Of a stretch of 64,000 nt of DNA, positions 50,183 to 62,497 are shown piece after piece. The DNA comes from Hemibagrus wyckioides. Taxonomy: Eukaryota; Chordata; Actinopteri; Siluriformes; Bagridae. Within the stretch, counting starts at the first letter, position 1. The number at the start of each line of letters is the position of its first letter. The stretch covers positions 27,815,852-27,879,851 of the forward strand of contig NC_080720.1 in assembly GCF_019097595.1 (NCBI RefSeq), read 5' to 3'. The translations under genes were made by a program, and so were the position numbers. The notes beneath the pieces were generated by a model. The model saw nothing but the letters and a program-made list of their open reading frames with translations, was not told where the DNA came from and did no database searches.

Positions 50183-50803
50183 AGCAGGTTAAAAAGTACA
50201 ATTTAATTATTTATTAAGCAGATATATTTATCCAACTTGCAAGTACAATCGAATTGAAGCACTTGTTTTTGCTGAATGACAAGTTTCCCTTGTGAAGCTA
50301 ATTTTCATCACTGCAAGGCTTGCTTTTTACTTCATTCTCGCGTAACATTAAATACTGGACTTAATGACACAATATACAACAGTTTGTCAACTTTAGCAAA
50401 GACAGTCAGCTAGCAAAAAGCACACGTGTTAATGTTAGCCAAGTAATTAGCTTTCTTTGCGCCAGCAGCTATCTGATCGATCTGTAGCCAGGTTTGCTAG
50501 CAAGCCAGCTAAAGTTACGTGAGCTATTTTGTTGCATAATCTAAACCGTGGGCCACATTCATTGTTGGCATGTCTTGCAAGCTAGAACTGCGTCTGTTGA
50601 CAAATAAACAAGATTAGCTCGTTTGCACAGCATGAAGTGGTTTACATAAACCTCTACAGTGACTATATCTCACTCTAAATGTTTATCGTGTCGCAGAGAC
50701 TGATTTTGTTTTAATTATTATTACTGAAATTACCAGTAGAATGCATAACAGCAGAATGCAGATACAGCAGAGACTCACCTCGCTAGTCAGTCATGTATGT
50801 ACA

Positions 50804-51296
50804 AGATGACAAGCACAAGGGCATTATTTGAGGGCATTATTAGCATGAAAGTTGACGGCGGATTTGTTTAAGCAGAGTGTACAGATCAGAAGATGAGAGA
50901 GAAGAACAAACTAAATGATGAAAACACTACTGCATTCTTCATAGGTATAGGTGAAGTGTGGAAAGCCAATGAGGTCAATATTCTGAAGCTTGTGGCCAGA
51001 AAAGTGTACAAATGTCACCATCAGGTGTATATTGTGGTCATATCAGGTGTCCCATGGGCAGAGCATTTGAGCCTGAGACTGATCTGCTAGCTAGCTTCTT
51101 CTTCTTCTTTTACCTCTTCTGGTGTTTACTGACAGACTGACTTAGATTGCTAGCTAGCTACCTTTTAGATAAAGTATTTAATCATGAAATTAAAGAAACA
51201 ATTCAGCATGACTGACTTGCAGGTGATCTTCAGTTTAGACAAACAGATCAGCTTTAACTTTCATGCTAGCATCATGGTCGATTGTGCTTGTCATCT
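50804..51296. repeat. Imperfect inverted repeat pair
   Basis: AGATGACAAGCACAA (50804-50818) and TAGCATGAAAGTT (50841-50853) recur as exact reverse complements at 51282-51296 and 51256-51268, in mirrored order. The interior holds no recognisable transposase. It could be the ends of a MITE-like element. Confidence 0.55.
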
Positions 51297-51915
51297 CAGA
51301 GATTGCTAACTAGCTAAGCACAACCGTTTCATATACCTGCTTTGCAATATGGGACTTGGAGTCCAATGTTTGCTGACTCCACTACTTCTCTGTTGTCATT
51401 AAGATGAGGGTGATCACTGGAAAAATAACGAAATAGATATTTTCTTTTTAGCTAAGAGAAAAATTCTTTTTAAATACTGGACTAGTGCTGTTCTTATTGG
51501 CCAAGTTTCACCTGTCTGGGTATGGGCCCAGCATAACTCACTCTCTGACAATCCTGATGTGATGTAATCTGATTAGCCGCAATTATTAATAATAGAGCTT
51601 TCTAAACTCTTTGCAGAGCATCTTGTCTTCAGTGTCTATCCCCTTACCATGTTGTTTAATGGTAGAACCTTGTTACAGAGTGTCTAGTAGTCTTTTCTCA
51701 CATACCCTGCTCTAGATGTGAACCCTCAGTGGGGTGATATCCACCACGGTCCTCGCTTCTACAGCACAGTGCAGTCGGCATTGTGGTTCGGTGATGCTGC
51801 AGGGATGAGAGAGAGACGATACAGTCACAGAAAGAAAGAAAGGTTTCAGTTATCACCAAGGGCACTTTATTTGCTCTGTCTCAATTGTGAGTGTGCATAG
51901 AGAAAGTCAAGGTAT

Positions 51916-51918
<3 letters not shown>

Positions 51919-51962
<44 letters not shown>
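51919..51962 (+). repeat. CT microsatellite
   Basis: CT run with a single extra T near its end. Confidence 0.95.
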
Positions 51963-52286
51963 ATGCCCCCCCTGTGAAGCTCAGGCCCCTGAGCCATGTA
52001 TTTGAACTTCAGTGGGAACTCATTCTTACTTGTGGGGACCTGAAATAGGAGTTTGGTGGGTGTCTGCGGGAGGCTTTCAGAAGTGTTCTGGCTTGTCTCC
52101 TGTATCTTGCACTATGAGAAGCTTACTTTTGTTTCATGAGTCAATACACAGATTAAAATATAGGCTGCCAGAATAAAAAAGGAAAGAGTGAAACAACAAA
52201 ACAGGACTTATAGGGACTCATTTGACGTTGAACATTGTTCATATGGTGTTTTATATAGATCAAATGTCATATTTTTATTATGTATA

Positions 52287-52786
52287 TACACCGATCAAGC
52301 ATAACATTATGAGCAGTGAGAGGTGAAGTGAGTAACACTGATTATCTCCTAATCATGGCACCTGTTAGTGGGTGGGATATATTACACAGCAAGTGAACAT
52401 TTTGTACTCAAAGTTGATGTGTTAGAAGCAGGAAACATGAACAAATGTAAGGATTTGAGCGAGTTTGACAAAGGAAAACTGTGACGCCTAGACGGCTGGA
52501 TCAGAGCATCTCCAAAACTGTAGCTCTTGTGGGGTGTTCCCGGTCTGCAGTGGTCAGTATCTAACAAAAGTATCCTTTAAGTCCTGTAAGTATCCTTTTT
52601 ATGTCCTGTACGTTGCAAAATGGGGCCTCAAGATTTAAAGGATCTGCTGCTAACATCTTGGTGACAGATAACACAGCACACCTTCAGGGAGTCCATGCCT
52701 CGGCGGGTCAGAGCTGTTTTAGCAACAAAAGGGGGACCAACACAATATTACGCAGGTGGTCATAATGTTATGCCTGCTCAGTGTAT
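52287..52786 (+). mobile_element. Internally deleted Tc1/mariner-like element with terminal inverted repeats
   Basis: The ends ACACCGATCAAGCATAACAT and ATGTTATGCCTGCTCAGTGT are imperfect inverted repeats of about 27 bp. Inside, from about 52437, a frame begins KCKDLSEFDKGK, hits a stop, and resumes in another reading with SISKTVALVGCSRSAVVS, the DNA-binding helix-turn-helix part of a Tc1-like transposase. The catalytic part is absent, and a near-repeat of TATCCTTT..GTCCTGTA marks the deletion point near 52570-52610. It is non-autonomous and dead. Confidence 0.7.
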
Positions 52787-52920
52787 TGGCATATCTAAAT
52801 TGAGCAATTGTGCATAGTATGTGAATGGGTGTGTGACTGTCCAGGGGCCAGGGTATCCCCTGCCTTGTGCCTCAAGTCCCCTGGAATAGACTCCAGGTTC
52901 AGAAAATTGATGGATGGAAA
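52787..52920 (+). repeat. Fish interspersed repeat, family D, 3' part
   Basis: GTATGTGAATGGGTGTGTGA, CCTTGTGCCTCAAGTCCCCT and GACTCCAGGTTCAGAAAATT with a GATGGATGG end match the 3' part of family D. It abuts the Tc1 remnant. Confidence 0.6.
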
Positions 52921-53319
52921 GGAGAAATGTAATTGTTCCAGCAGCATGATGGTTACAATATAGATTATAGAGAATATAAATATATAAATCAAATAGAAAT
53001 CAATTTAATAGTAGTACAGACAAAAACAAGTAGTAGTAGCGTGATTTTTAGCGTTGTATATACTGTACATGCAGGTATATCAGGAAATGTGGTAGAGTAC
53101 ATCACAGGATTGTCTGTTTGTATTGGTTTATTTTTTAAATACAACCAAATCACTACTAATCATTGTGACACATCTTTATTTAACATTATTGTAGGCGAAA
53201 AATACTGAAATACAGTGATGTGCATCAAAAAAGATCACAGCAGGTTATATATATATATATATATTAGATTAATAATGTAATCTACGCAAGTAATAGTGTA
53301 TTAGCTGCAGTTCAAGGCC

Positions 53320-53880
53320 AGTTCTGACCTGCCGCCTAAAGCAAAGACGTGGGAAAAGGTAACGATGTTCATGCGCTACAGCGTGAAACTGGAGGCCATC
53401 TTTAACACACGTCCAGAAGAAGACTTAAGTTGCACAGGAAAACAATTATCAAGTCATGTTTTTCATTCTGCTGGAAGGCATTAAAAGTTTATAGATATTA
53501 AGAGCCCACATCATCGTAACATTATTAAGTTTCAGTATGGGAATAACTACAGCATGACCTATTTCCAGGAGCAAAACAAGCAGTAAAACGAGAGAGATGA
53601 ACATATAAGGCTCTCACAGTTGCCACAAGTAGAGACATTTCTTTGATGTGCAGTGTATCAAAGGATTACCAATTTAGAACTGTTTGAACTCCGTCGTATC
53701 TTCTGTTCTCCTTCAGCGTGCTTTGTGAAACAAGCAAAGCATGAATTTCAGAAAGCGCTCGCTTTCTTCATAGATGCGAAGGCTCTATGTGATGTAGCAC
53801 GCCACGTCTTTCAGAAATGATTCATCTTCCTTTCTGAACAAGCGTCGTCTTTTCATTAGGCTCCGCATCAAGCTTTGGAG
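53320..53880. promoter_or_regulatory. Candidate distal element with inverted TCF-site pair
   Basis: Non-repetitive DNA containing CTTTGAT (53641-53647) and ATCAAAG (53658-53664) as an inverted pair 10 bp apart. The surrounding 0.5 kb has no recognised repeat or coding frame. Confidence 0.3.
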
Positions 53881-55319
53881 CCGGTCCAAAAAAGCAAGGA
53901 GAAGAAACAACGTGGAACAATGGCGGACAAAAGAAGCCAAAAGGCCAAACTAGCCTTCCCTTCTGAAAATGTTGAAATTAGCGTCTCTCTCTCTGATGGG
54001 TAAAGAAAATCAAAGGACTTAAAAAGAAAGGCTTGAAATGTCGAGAATGGTGTAGAAAAAAAAAATTGCAGGAGATAAGAGATCAGAAGGCGACTTTGGT
54101 GCCACTTCAAAGCGTTGGCTTTGAGAAACTGGGTTAGCGGCGAGCTGATACACCGGAGTGCTGTGTTTTTAGCCGGCAAGTTTGAGAATTAGCAACACGC
54201 AAGGAGGTTAGTTCAGACAAAGGTTACTCAAGGTAACGGGTCACCGCCAAGCTAACTTTTTTGGGCCGTCTCCACACCTGACAAGGCGTTTCTCGCTCTT
54301 GATATGGCCGAACGATGGCCGACTTTGAAGTGAACGCTAGCCGTTAGAGCTGTGGGAGCTTCTTCTCTTTATTGGGGCCTGTCAGAGGCATGCTGCGCAC
54401 CACAGCTAGCGTTAACTCATTAAAACCTAACACACACAGCACACAGTGACGGAGCACACAGAGAGAGAAAGCACTGAGAGACAGATCTGTCATCTTGTCT
54501 CTAAACTGGTCAGGATTTAATATACCTGGGTGACTGCATGTGGGACACTTCTTTTTTGTGTGTAGTTACGAGCTGAAACTTTCTACCTATCTTGTCAGTA
54601 ACATCAGACATTTTCTGGGGTTTATTTTATTTTATTTTTATTATTAATCTATCAGTAAATTTATCTATATCTGAGTGATAAAGTGCTATGATGATCCTAT
54701 TCATCTTGTCCTTATGTTCAAGACAGGTTTGTTTTTACAACAAATAACAACCCACTGTTATCAGAATTAGATTTATTATCGAGCTCTTAAACAGTTCAAT
54801 GGATTTAATTCATAATCAATTAATTCTCAATAGCAGTTGCTGCTGCAGTGGAAAGTTCAGGAATTAAAAAAAAAAAACGTCTCTAATAAATATCTAGGAC
54901 ATTATAAATTGTGCCTATTTAAAAAATGAACCTAAAATATCATTTTAATGGTCTATTTATATACAAGTTTGCATTTATAATTTGTAAGTTTATAAGTTTA
55001 TATTTATATATAAGATTTATAAAATAAAGGGGAAGGCCTGTCATTTCACTTTAAGCTTAAAGTACAAAATAAATAACTAAATAAATGTATAATTCAAATG
55101 TAATAAGTAAATTGAATATAATATTAATAATATTATAGACTTTTAATTAATATGAAGCCGGTATGAATAAACTCTCAAGATGTAAACCTAACAGCTATTT
55201 TTATTTTATTTTATTCTTTTTTTCCCCCAAATCCTACAGGAATTCAATGATGTGAACGTTATGAGTATTATTATAAATAATACTGAATATAAATGATGAA
55301 ATTATAACGCCGGGATTAG

Positions 55320-55530
55320 TGTCTGTGTTGAGTTCTCTCTGTTTATATGTGGGGTTTCTTGCTGGTTCTCAGGTTTCCTTCCATTTCCCAAAAACATGCT
55401 GATTGGTGGACTGATTGTGATAAATTGCCTTTAAATGTGAATGAATGGTGTCCTGTGATGGACTGGTGTCCCATTCAGGGAGTATTCCTGCCTCTCAAAC
55501 AGTGTTCCTGGGATTCTCTGGACTGACTGA
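55320..55530 (+). repeat. Diverged family D repeat before a GAAT array
   Basis: AAACATGCTGATTGGTGGAC, AAATGTGAATGAATGGTGTC and GATGGACTGGTGTCCCATTC follow the family D order, strongly diverged, and lead directly into the GAAT microsatellite. Confidence 0.5.
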
Positions 55531-55906
55531 CTGAATGAATGAATGAATGAATGAATGAATGAATTACAGACTGAATGAATGAATGAATGAATGAACGAAT
55601 GAATGACTTTCTGAATGTATTAATGAATTAATTAATGAATAACTGACTGAATAAATGAATGAATTAATGAATTAATTAATGAATAACTGACTGAATAAAT
55701 GAATGAATTAATTAATGAATGAATTACAGACTGAATGAATGAATGACAGAATAAATGAATGAATGACTTACTGAATGAATGAATGAATGAATAACTGAAT
55801 GAATGAATGAATGAATGACTTACTGAATGAATGAATGAATGAATGAATGAATGAATAACTGAATGAATGAATGAATGAATGAATGAATGAATGAACGAAA
55901 ATAAAT
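55530..55906 (+). repeat. Imperfect GAAT tetranucleotide array
   Basis: Nearly 380 bp of GAAT units interrupted by GACTGA, GACTTACTGAAT and GAATAACTGAAT variants that themselves recur, giving a higher-order pattern. Confidence 0.9.
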
Positions 55907-57479
55907 TACGGTGAATATAGTAACACCCAAAAACAAAGATTAAGTCAGACTGAGCAAGTTTTACAATGAAACAACTCCTACAACTGAGACATCAGTCCTA
56001 GCTTCTCCTCCTGAATTTGGATTTGTCGTTGTTAAGTTTCTATGAAAGAATACATCCTGGTACTAGTTCATCAGGTCACAGACTAAGATACTAATTATCA
56101 GCTTTAAAATTCCATTATGAAGGTCATGCAGTAAAAAAGCACATAGATAACCCATTTTTTTAAAAATTGCTAATTTAAGCACTTCAGGAAGAGGTAGGTG
56201 TCGTTGAAGACTCAATGATTCAGCTGTTCGGACAGCTAGGGGAAGTTCATTCCACCACCCAGGTCAGAATCGAGAAGAGTTGATGATGCATGACTTCCTT
56301 GTACCCTGAGAGATGGTGGGATCAGTCGAGCAGTGCTGGAGGATCAGAGGGAGGGAACGTGGTGTAGTGCTGCTGTGATAACTGCTTTAAGGTATTTTTT
56401 AAATCTGCAATAATGAAACACACCTTATGTTTCTGCAATAGGTGCAATACTGAACCATGTTTAATAACAGGCCTTCAAGTTTTTTGAGGGTCAAGGAATC
56501 ATCGAATTAATTGGATGCACCCCGTTTTGCTCAATAAGACATAAAAAAGCACATTCAATGGAAAAAAAGAATAAAAAGCATCAATGCGTTCGAACGAGTA
56601 CAGATCAAAAATGGAGCTTTTATCTCTGTGTAACATCCAGGCTGGAGTTTATCCTCAGTTCACCAAACTACTCCAAAGATTTGCCTTCTTTAATCTTTCA
56701 GGAAGTTTCGTCACAGCTTTCGCCCGATCAGCGTGGCTTTTGTCACGCCATCAAGGCTGCAGCCATAAGAACAAAAACCGAAGTCCTTGTTTTAGAGCGA
56801 GTCGTGTGCCAAAGTCTTTGAGATAGAAGAAAGCAAGATTTGGAGGACAAACACAAGCAGAAATTGTTTGTTCAGCCTCTTTAATGAGGTCATAGGAAAA
56901 GCTACAAAGACTATACGGCCAATTATTTCTCTCTCTCTCTGTCTCTCTCTCTCTCTTTCTCTCTTTCTTTCTCTCGCCGTTGCTTTATTCTAATCTCTAA
57001 TCTCCCATTGTTCCAGAGCAACACAAAGGACTACGACATCAAAACAGATGACTATCTTTCAATCTATCAAATGCACACCACGCTTCCCTTATACAGCATA
57101 CAAACTAGAGAGCAAAGGGGGAGAAAGGAAGAAGGCTGAGAAACGAAGGAGAAAAGAAAGAGAAAGTTAGACGCCACGGATCAGTCAAATATAACAATTC
57201 TTTTGACTTTGAACCTAAAAACGTAACGTCATCATCCGGCACGTTCTAAGCAATAAGCCACGAAGAAAGACACGTGAGACTTCTGATACTTTTGTTTCAT
57301 CCGTGCTCCGCTGATAACCTTTATTAATCTTGAATTTTGGAGTCACAACCCTTTCTTTGAAGATCCGGCTCTTGCTTTCCTGTTGTTGTTGTTGTCGGGG
57401 GGGTTTTTCTGGGTTTTTTTTCGCAGGTTGTGGTTGAGAGATAAAACACTTCTGAGCCATATTAAGACTTGAAAGTCCC

Positions 57480-58450
57480 TTGGCTATTCACTGGCGCACA
57501 TTTGATGTTGTTCTTTGCTCCTCGGGCAAATTTGCATATCGTTTTTCAAAAGCCGTCTGGTGAACACAATGCACAAGCATGGCACATTTGCTAAAAGTTG
57601 CCACTGATGTGATATTGTGTGGCAGAGTGAGACGTTAAAGCGGTGATATGCAGATTGCTTCGAAAGAAAGTGTGAAGTGTCTTCTCTCTCTCTCTCTCTC
57701 TCTCTCTATTTTTTTTTTCTTTCTCTCCTGTCCCTGAAATGAAAATGTCCCCATTCCTTTTCACCACCGCTCTGGTTTTCTCCTTCTTCTCTTCCCATCA
57801 TCCTCCTCCTGTCTCCTGCGTTTAGTTTCTTTGAATATTGAATGTGAACGTTCCTTAACTTTGTGCTCGCGATGCTGTCAGATTCCATATCTGCAAAAAA
57901 AAAAAGAAATCTCCGTTGACGCAAGGGCCAAAATTTCTCCATAGTTACCCGGAGGCTTTCTTCTCGTGAGGATGAGCAAAAAAGATGCTCTGAAAGGCTA
58001 CGAGAAGCTCAGCGCTCGATCTGAGTCTGCAAATCTGTCATTGATCTATTATTAATTCCCTCGTATCTGATTGCGGCTCAGTCAAGCAAACTGTGCAGAT
58101 GCTGCTTTCTAGACAATCTATCAGTCTCATTTCAGTCACTTTGATTGTTATTGTTGTTGTTTTTACTTCTTCATTTATTTTTTTATATTTTTATTTATTC
58201 GCGACATTGTGAAAGATTCATTTCGAAGCTGCCAGTTAACTCCAGTGACAGATGGGGTTTGATCAGGTCACCATGAAGTCCCCGAAATAGCCCTTTAATG
58301 TGTGTTTGGAGATGGGGGGTTATCAGAAAAGATGAAAGACACCCCAGGATGGGGCATCTGTGTGTTCCAACCCCTCATTATTAATGCTAATACATGGCGC
58401 TAGTGGCTTTGATGTCAAGTACACAATAGCATCTATGATGGACATATAGC
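57480..58450. promoter_or_regulatory. Candidate conserved non-coding stretch
   Basis: Complex DNA with ATTTGCATAT (octamer) near 57530, an exact TCF/LEF consensus GCTTTGATG (58406-58414) and CACTTTGATTG near 58140. It is interrupted by the CT run at 57681. Inference only. Confidence 0.25.
57681..57708 (+). repeat. CT microsatellite
   Basis: Pure CT run followed by a T run. Confidence 0.9.
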
Positions 58451-58462
58451 CTGGCATGATCC

Positions 58463-58487
58463 TGTGTGTGTGTGTGTGTGTGTGTGT
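58463..58487 (+). repeat. TG microsatellite
   Basis: Pure TG run between the enhancer-like stretch and minisatellite S2. Confidence 0.95.
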
Positions 58488-58589
58488 AGCAGGTCACAAG
58501 AGAACAGTGGGAAATCAGTGATCAATCATGTACTATTTCTGATTAGAGACATGTGAGGAAAGAACATTAAAGGAACCAGAGCAGAAGAT

Positions 58590-59540
58590 TACACACAAAG
58601 GTAGAAGAACTAGTGCAAGATGTATAGAGACTGGGTTAAAAATAAGACAGTGGGAGAACTGGTCAGATCTAGGGAAGACTAGGGGGAAAAAAAACATGTA
58701 ATCTAGAGGAACCAGGAAAACTAGCCAAAAAAAAAAAAAAGCAGACTAGCAAAAAGAAAAAGAAAAGGTCACTTGGGGAGCTAATGTAAAACTAGACAAA
58801 AAAGAAATAAAAGGATAAAAATACTCAGCCTAAAAATACTAACCAAACTAGAAAAAAAGAAAACAAAAACAAGGAATCTAGGAGAACCATGAAAACTAGC
58901 GCAAAATTAGAAACAAAAGGGCTAGCAACAAAAAAAAGACAATTACACTGAAGGAACTAGTGAAAAACTAGATAGAAAAAGAAGTAAACCATAAGGATGC
59001 TAGTGGAACCTGGATAACTGGAGAACCATGAAAACTAGCACAAAACTGGAAACAAAAGGACTAGAGACTAGCAAAACACTACAAGATTACTGTAGATTCA
59101 AGCCAAAATACACAAGGACATTATTGAAACTATTGCAAAACTAGACAATAAAGTAGTTTAAAGTGGAACAAGGAGAACAAATGCACAATTAGACACAAAA
59201 GCATAGAGACAAGGGGAAAAAACAAGGAAACTAGAGGAACAAGGAAAACTAGCGCAAAATTCCGAAACAAAAGGGCTAGAGACTAGCAAAAAAGAAAGAC
59301 AAGGACATTGGAGGAACTAATAAAAGACTAGACACAAAAAGAAATGGATGCTAGTGGAAACTGGGGAACTGGTGCAAAACTAGAAAATAAAAAAACAAGG
59401 ACACTGTGGGAAGCAGTACAATATTAGGCACCACTGGAAAGGAAAGGCAACTATTGGTACTAGAGCAAAACATTAGACGTTAAATATTAAAGTCTAGGGA
59501 AGAAAACCCAAGTGGAACCAAGAGAACAAGCGCAAAACTC
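58590..59540 (+). repeat. CTAG-rich minisatellite (S2), block 1
   Basis: A-rich units of 30-45 bp around AACTAG, arranged in a longer order: GGAAAACTAGCGCAAAATT, AAACAAAAGGGCTAGAGACT, AAGGACATTGGAGGAACTAA and GATGCTAGTGGAAACTGG. The string of units recurs at 58876, 59021 and 59229. The same ordered units form block 2 at 62890-63760. Confidence 0.8.
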
Positions 59541-61373
59541 ATCAAATATACTTCAACACTTCCTACTTAACACTGAGTTAGCATTCATTACATTTTAGAT
59601 TAAACAGCGTCATGGAAATCCCATTGAAGGTAGAGGTCTAGGTCACTGAGGAACATCTGTCCGGCTGAAACGCTATTGTTCAGCTCTCACGTCTCCCATT
59701 TGCCGTATTAGCATATCAATGCTAACAGTTGACACCTGTTTTTGCTCTAGGAGCAGACCACTAGAACCAGACAAGAGGTCAGTTCATCTCCCTGTCAAAT
59801 CTGTCAGCCGAAAGGTTTCTGAAGAGAAATAAGCCGGGCGTCGGCTGGAGCGCGGTCGCGTTTAGCGTCGTCCCGGCATATGTTGCTAGTGAGTTGTGTG
59901 TTAGAGGAGGAAGAAAAGTAGAGGAGGAGGAGGGTGAGTTTCATATTCATTCACAGCTGGAGATGATGATCCTCCCCTTGGCTCCTTCACCGCTTTCGTC
60001 TCTCATATTCCAGAGAGGAAAGCAACAACGAAGGAAAAAACAAGAAAGAAAGAAGGCAAAAAAAAAACACCAGAGCGTGCTTTTATCCACCTCAAAGCTA
60101 GAGGCCTTTTGAGCCAGCCTCAGATACTTAGCGCTTCTCTGCATTGTTCTATTTCGAGACGTCGCTTCTTTTCTGCTTGAGTACTGTATGAGGAACAAAG
60201 CGAAATCGCCCCTTCCATCACATTCTTCTGTCACTTCTTTCTTAGCTGGTGGGCGAAAAAAAAACACATAACTTCCTCAGATGAGTTTTCTGTCTAACTT
60301 ACTTCAGTAGCTCGTATCTTACTTTGGAAAAGAAGTCAAATTGATGTTTGGAGGAAACTAGAGGCCTACAGGCCTACTGTACTGCAGGAGGGCTCGACAT
60401 GGGGCTGGAAATCAAATAAATACATTAACACTGTTATCCCTGTTCTGACAAGTGTAAGCTCTTCGTGTCGGGTTTACTACTTGTCTTCCCACCGAGGACA
60501 CACAACATTTACAGGGGTTTAGTCTGAAGTTGCAAATCAGCACTCATACTCCTACACCGAGTCTGGGGGAAAATCTCCCAGCCACTTTAACTTTAAAGTC
60601 TTACTATTATAGACAAGATATTTATGTCATGCTAGGTTCATCCCATTTTTCCCGTTGTGTAGTTATGGAAAGACTGCCTCGAGAATCTATAAGAGAAAAG
60701 AAACACAGAATCAAGAAACTTTCTTTAACTCTTTTTTTTCCCAGACGCCAAAGAATTTTATTTCCTCCTGTTTTTGTTGCGTCTATGTTCAGCATTAATT
60801 GTCTTTGTCATGTCACACAAGACAATGGTACTTAATATGAAGCTGTTTTGAAAATAGACACTCAGCACTTTGGAAATTTATAGTTTTTGTAGTATTTCTG
60901 TTTTTACCTAGCCTACTAGGAACATAAAAAAGCTTTTTTTCCCCACAAAATTGTTGATATATTTAAAGTAAATGTTGATATCAAACCCATTGCTGCTATC
61001 TGAGATGCCCCAAGTGCTTGTTCATAAGCTACTAAAATTCTGTGTAAGGTTATTCAACAGAGGGGAAAAACACAGGTCTAAAACACACTAAAAGTCCTGA
61101 CTCATTTTATCTCACACTTGTGATGATAAAATAATTTGTGTGTTTATACTGATTGAAAATGTCCCATAAATCTATTTCCATTCCATTGGGAAAATAGAAC
61201 ACAGGGTTACGGTTTTCCACCAGAGCAATGTTTAATACTCAAGTCTGATTGGTTGAATGGTGTTGATTATTTTTCTATAAAAGCATTAAACTGCATGTGG
61301 TGTTAGGAAAATTATTCAGACTTTGAATTTCTGACCTCTAGAAGAAAAAAGACGAGGCAGGAAGGTCTGAGTA

Positions 61374-61517
61374 GGGGTGGTCTGAGCAGCTCAGTGGGTA
61401 AGACTTCTGATTTAGAGTCAGTCATAAGTTCAAATCTAAACACTGTTACTGCTGGGATCTTGAACAAGGCTCTTAACTTTGAACGGTTCAGTTGTAGGGA
61501 TGAGATAAATGTAACTA
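61374..61517 (+). repeat. tRNA-derived SINE, family A, diverged
   Basis: It shows GAGCAGCTCAGTGGGTAAGA, AAGTTCAAATCTAAACACTG and AACAAGGCTCTTAAC in the same order as the copies at 185 and 15030, with more substitutions. Confidence 0.55.
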
Positions 61518-61635
61518 CACTGATCAGTTAAGTCCACGATTCATACTGTCGCTGTAATTCTTTGCAGAATACCACAAATCAACAATATTACAATATATAA
61601 GAATTCATAATTTAATAAACAAACATATTTTCATG

Positions 61636-61700
61636 TCACTCCGTCCAGGGTGTATCCTGCCTTGATGCCCGATGACGCCTGAGGCACAGGCTCCCCGTTT
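61636..61700 (-). repeat. Family D fragment, reverse orientation
   Basis: CACTCCGTCCAGGGTGTATC and GAGGCACAGGCTCCCC match the reverse complement of the family D segment around the -cccagggtgtatcctgcctt- core. Confidence 0.45.
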
Positions 61701-62053
61701 TTTACGTTATGCCTTTGAACACATGTATAATTGTTAATGTTGAGAATATTTTTCCCCCTCTGACACGCAACTTCTAGGTCATATGTCATTACCACAAAGA
61801 TTACAGGAAATTGAAGCATAAAATCACAAATTATTCTATAAATTATGACTGTTATTAAAGTAAGGATTTCCATGGCAACACACAAAACTCAGTCAGTGCC
61901 AGCTAAAATAAATAAGATGAATGAAGTCTCCCAAATGTGGTAATTGTAAATAAACGCTGACCTGTTAGTTCCTCAGGAGCCTTTTTTTTGCACAATTCTG
62001 CGTGACTATGAACTGTAGAAAGGACATTGTTTACATTATTTACTGTCCAGTGT

Positions 62054-62272
62054 CACTAAGTACGTTTACCATGCAGAAGGCCCGGGTTCGATTCACAGCC
62101 AGTGCCCAAACCCCAGCCACTGGATGCGGTGCCGGTCCCAAGCCCAGATAAAAATGGGAGGGTTGCATCAAGAAGGGCATCCGGCGTAAAACCTGTGCCA
62201 AGTTGTTGTGCGGACCAGTTGGTCTGCTGTGGCGACCCCTCAAACATGTAGGGCGCAGGCAAAAGATCAACA
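62054..62272 (+). repeat. SINE family B nested in another repeat, with 12-bp target duplication
   Basis: It contains the B box GGTTCGATTC near 62087, then AAATGGGAGGGTTGCATCAA, GGGCATCCGGCGTAAAACCT and TGTGGCGACCCCTCAAACA. The direct repeat ACTGTCCAGTGT flanks it at 62042-62053 and 62273-62284. The right-hand copy runs straight into the repeat at 62292-62497. Confidence 0.75.
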
Positions 62273-62291
62273 ACTGTCCAGTGTTACCCAA

Positions 62292-62497
62292 ATGAGGATG
62301 AGGTTCCCTTCTGAGCCTGGTTCCTCTCAAGGTTTCTTAACCTTTCCTTGCCACTGTCACCTCAGGCTTGCTCATTAAGTATAAATAGTAAAACTTAAAA
62401 CTTTATACATTTTATTCCATGTTTCTATACTTCTGTATTTGAGACAGTGTCCACTGGTAAAAGCGCTATACAAAATTGAATTGAATTAAATTGAAGG
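62292..62497 (+). repeat. Fish interspersed repeat, family C, second copy
   Basis: It shares GAGCCTGGTTCCTCTCAAGG, CTTGCTCATTAAG and AAAAGCGCTATACAAA with the copy at 15303. It is interrupted upstream by the family B SINE at 62054-62272. Confidence 0.7.

Noticed and set aside
50893..51090. 65-residue ORF between the inverted repeats
   Set aside because: Too short, no family resemblance; transposase motifs were looked for and not found.
53868..54179. 103-residue minus-strand ORF
   Set aside because: No recognisable domain; Phe/Ser/Leu-rich composition is expected from a pyrimidine-rich strand.
55530..55906. CRISPR-like regular repeat
   Set aside because: It is a simple tetranucleotide array in a vertebrate genome; there are no spacers of uniform length and no cas genes.
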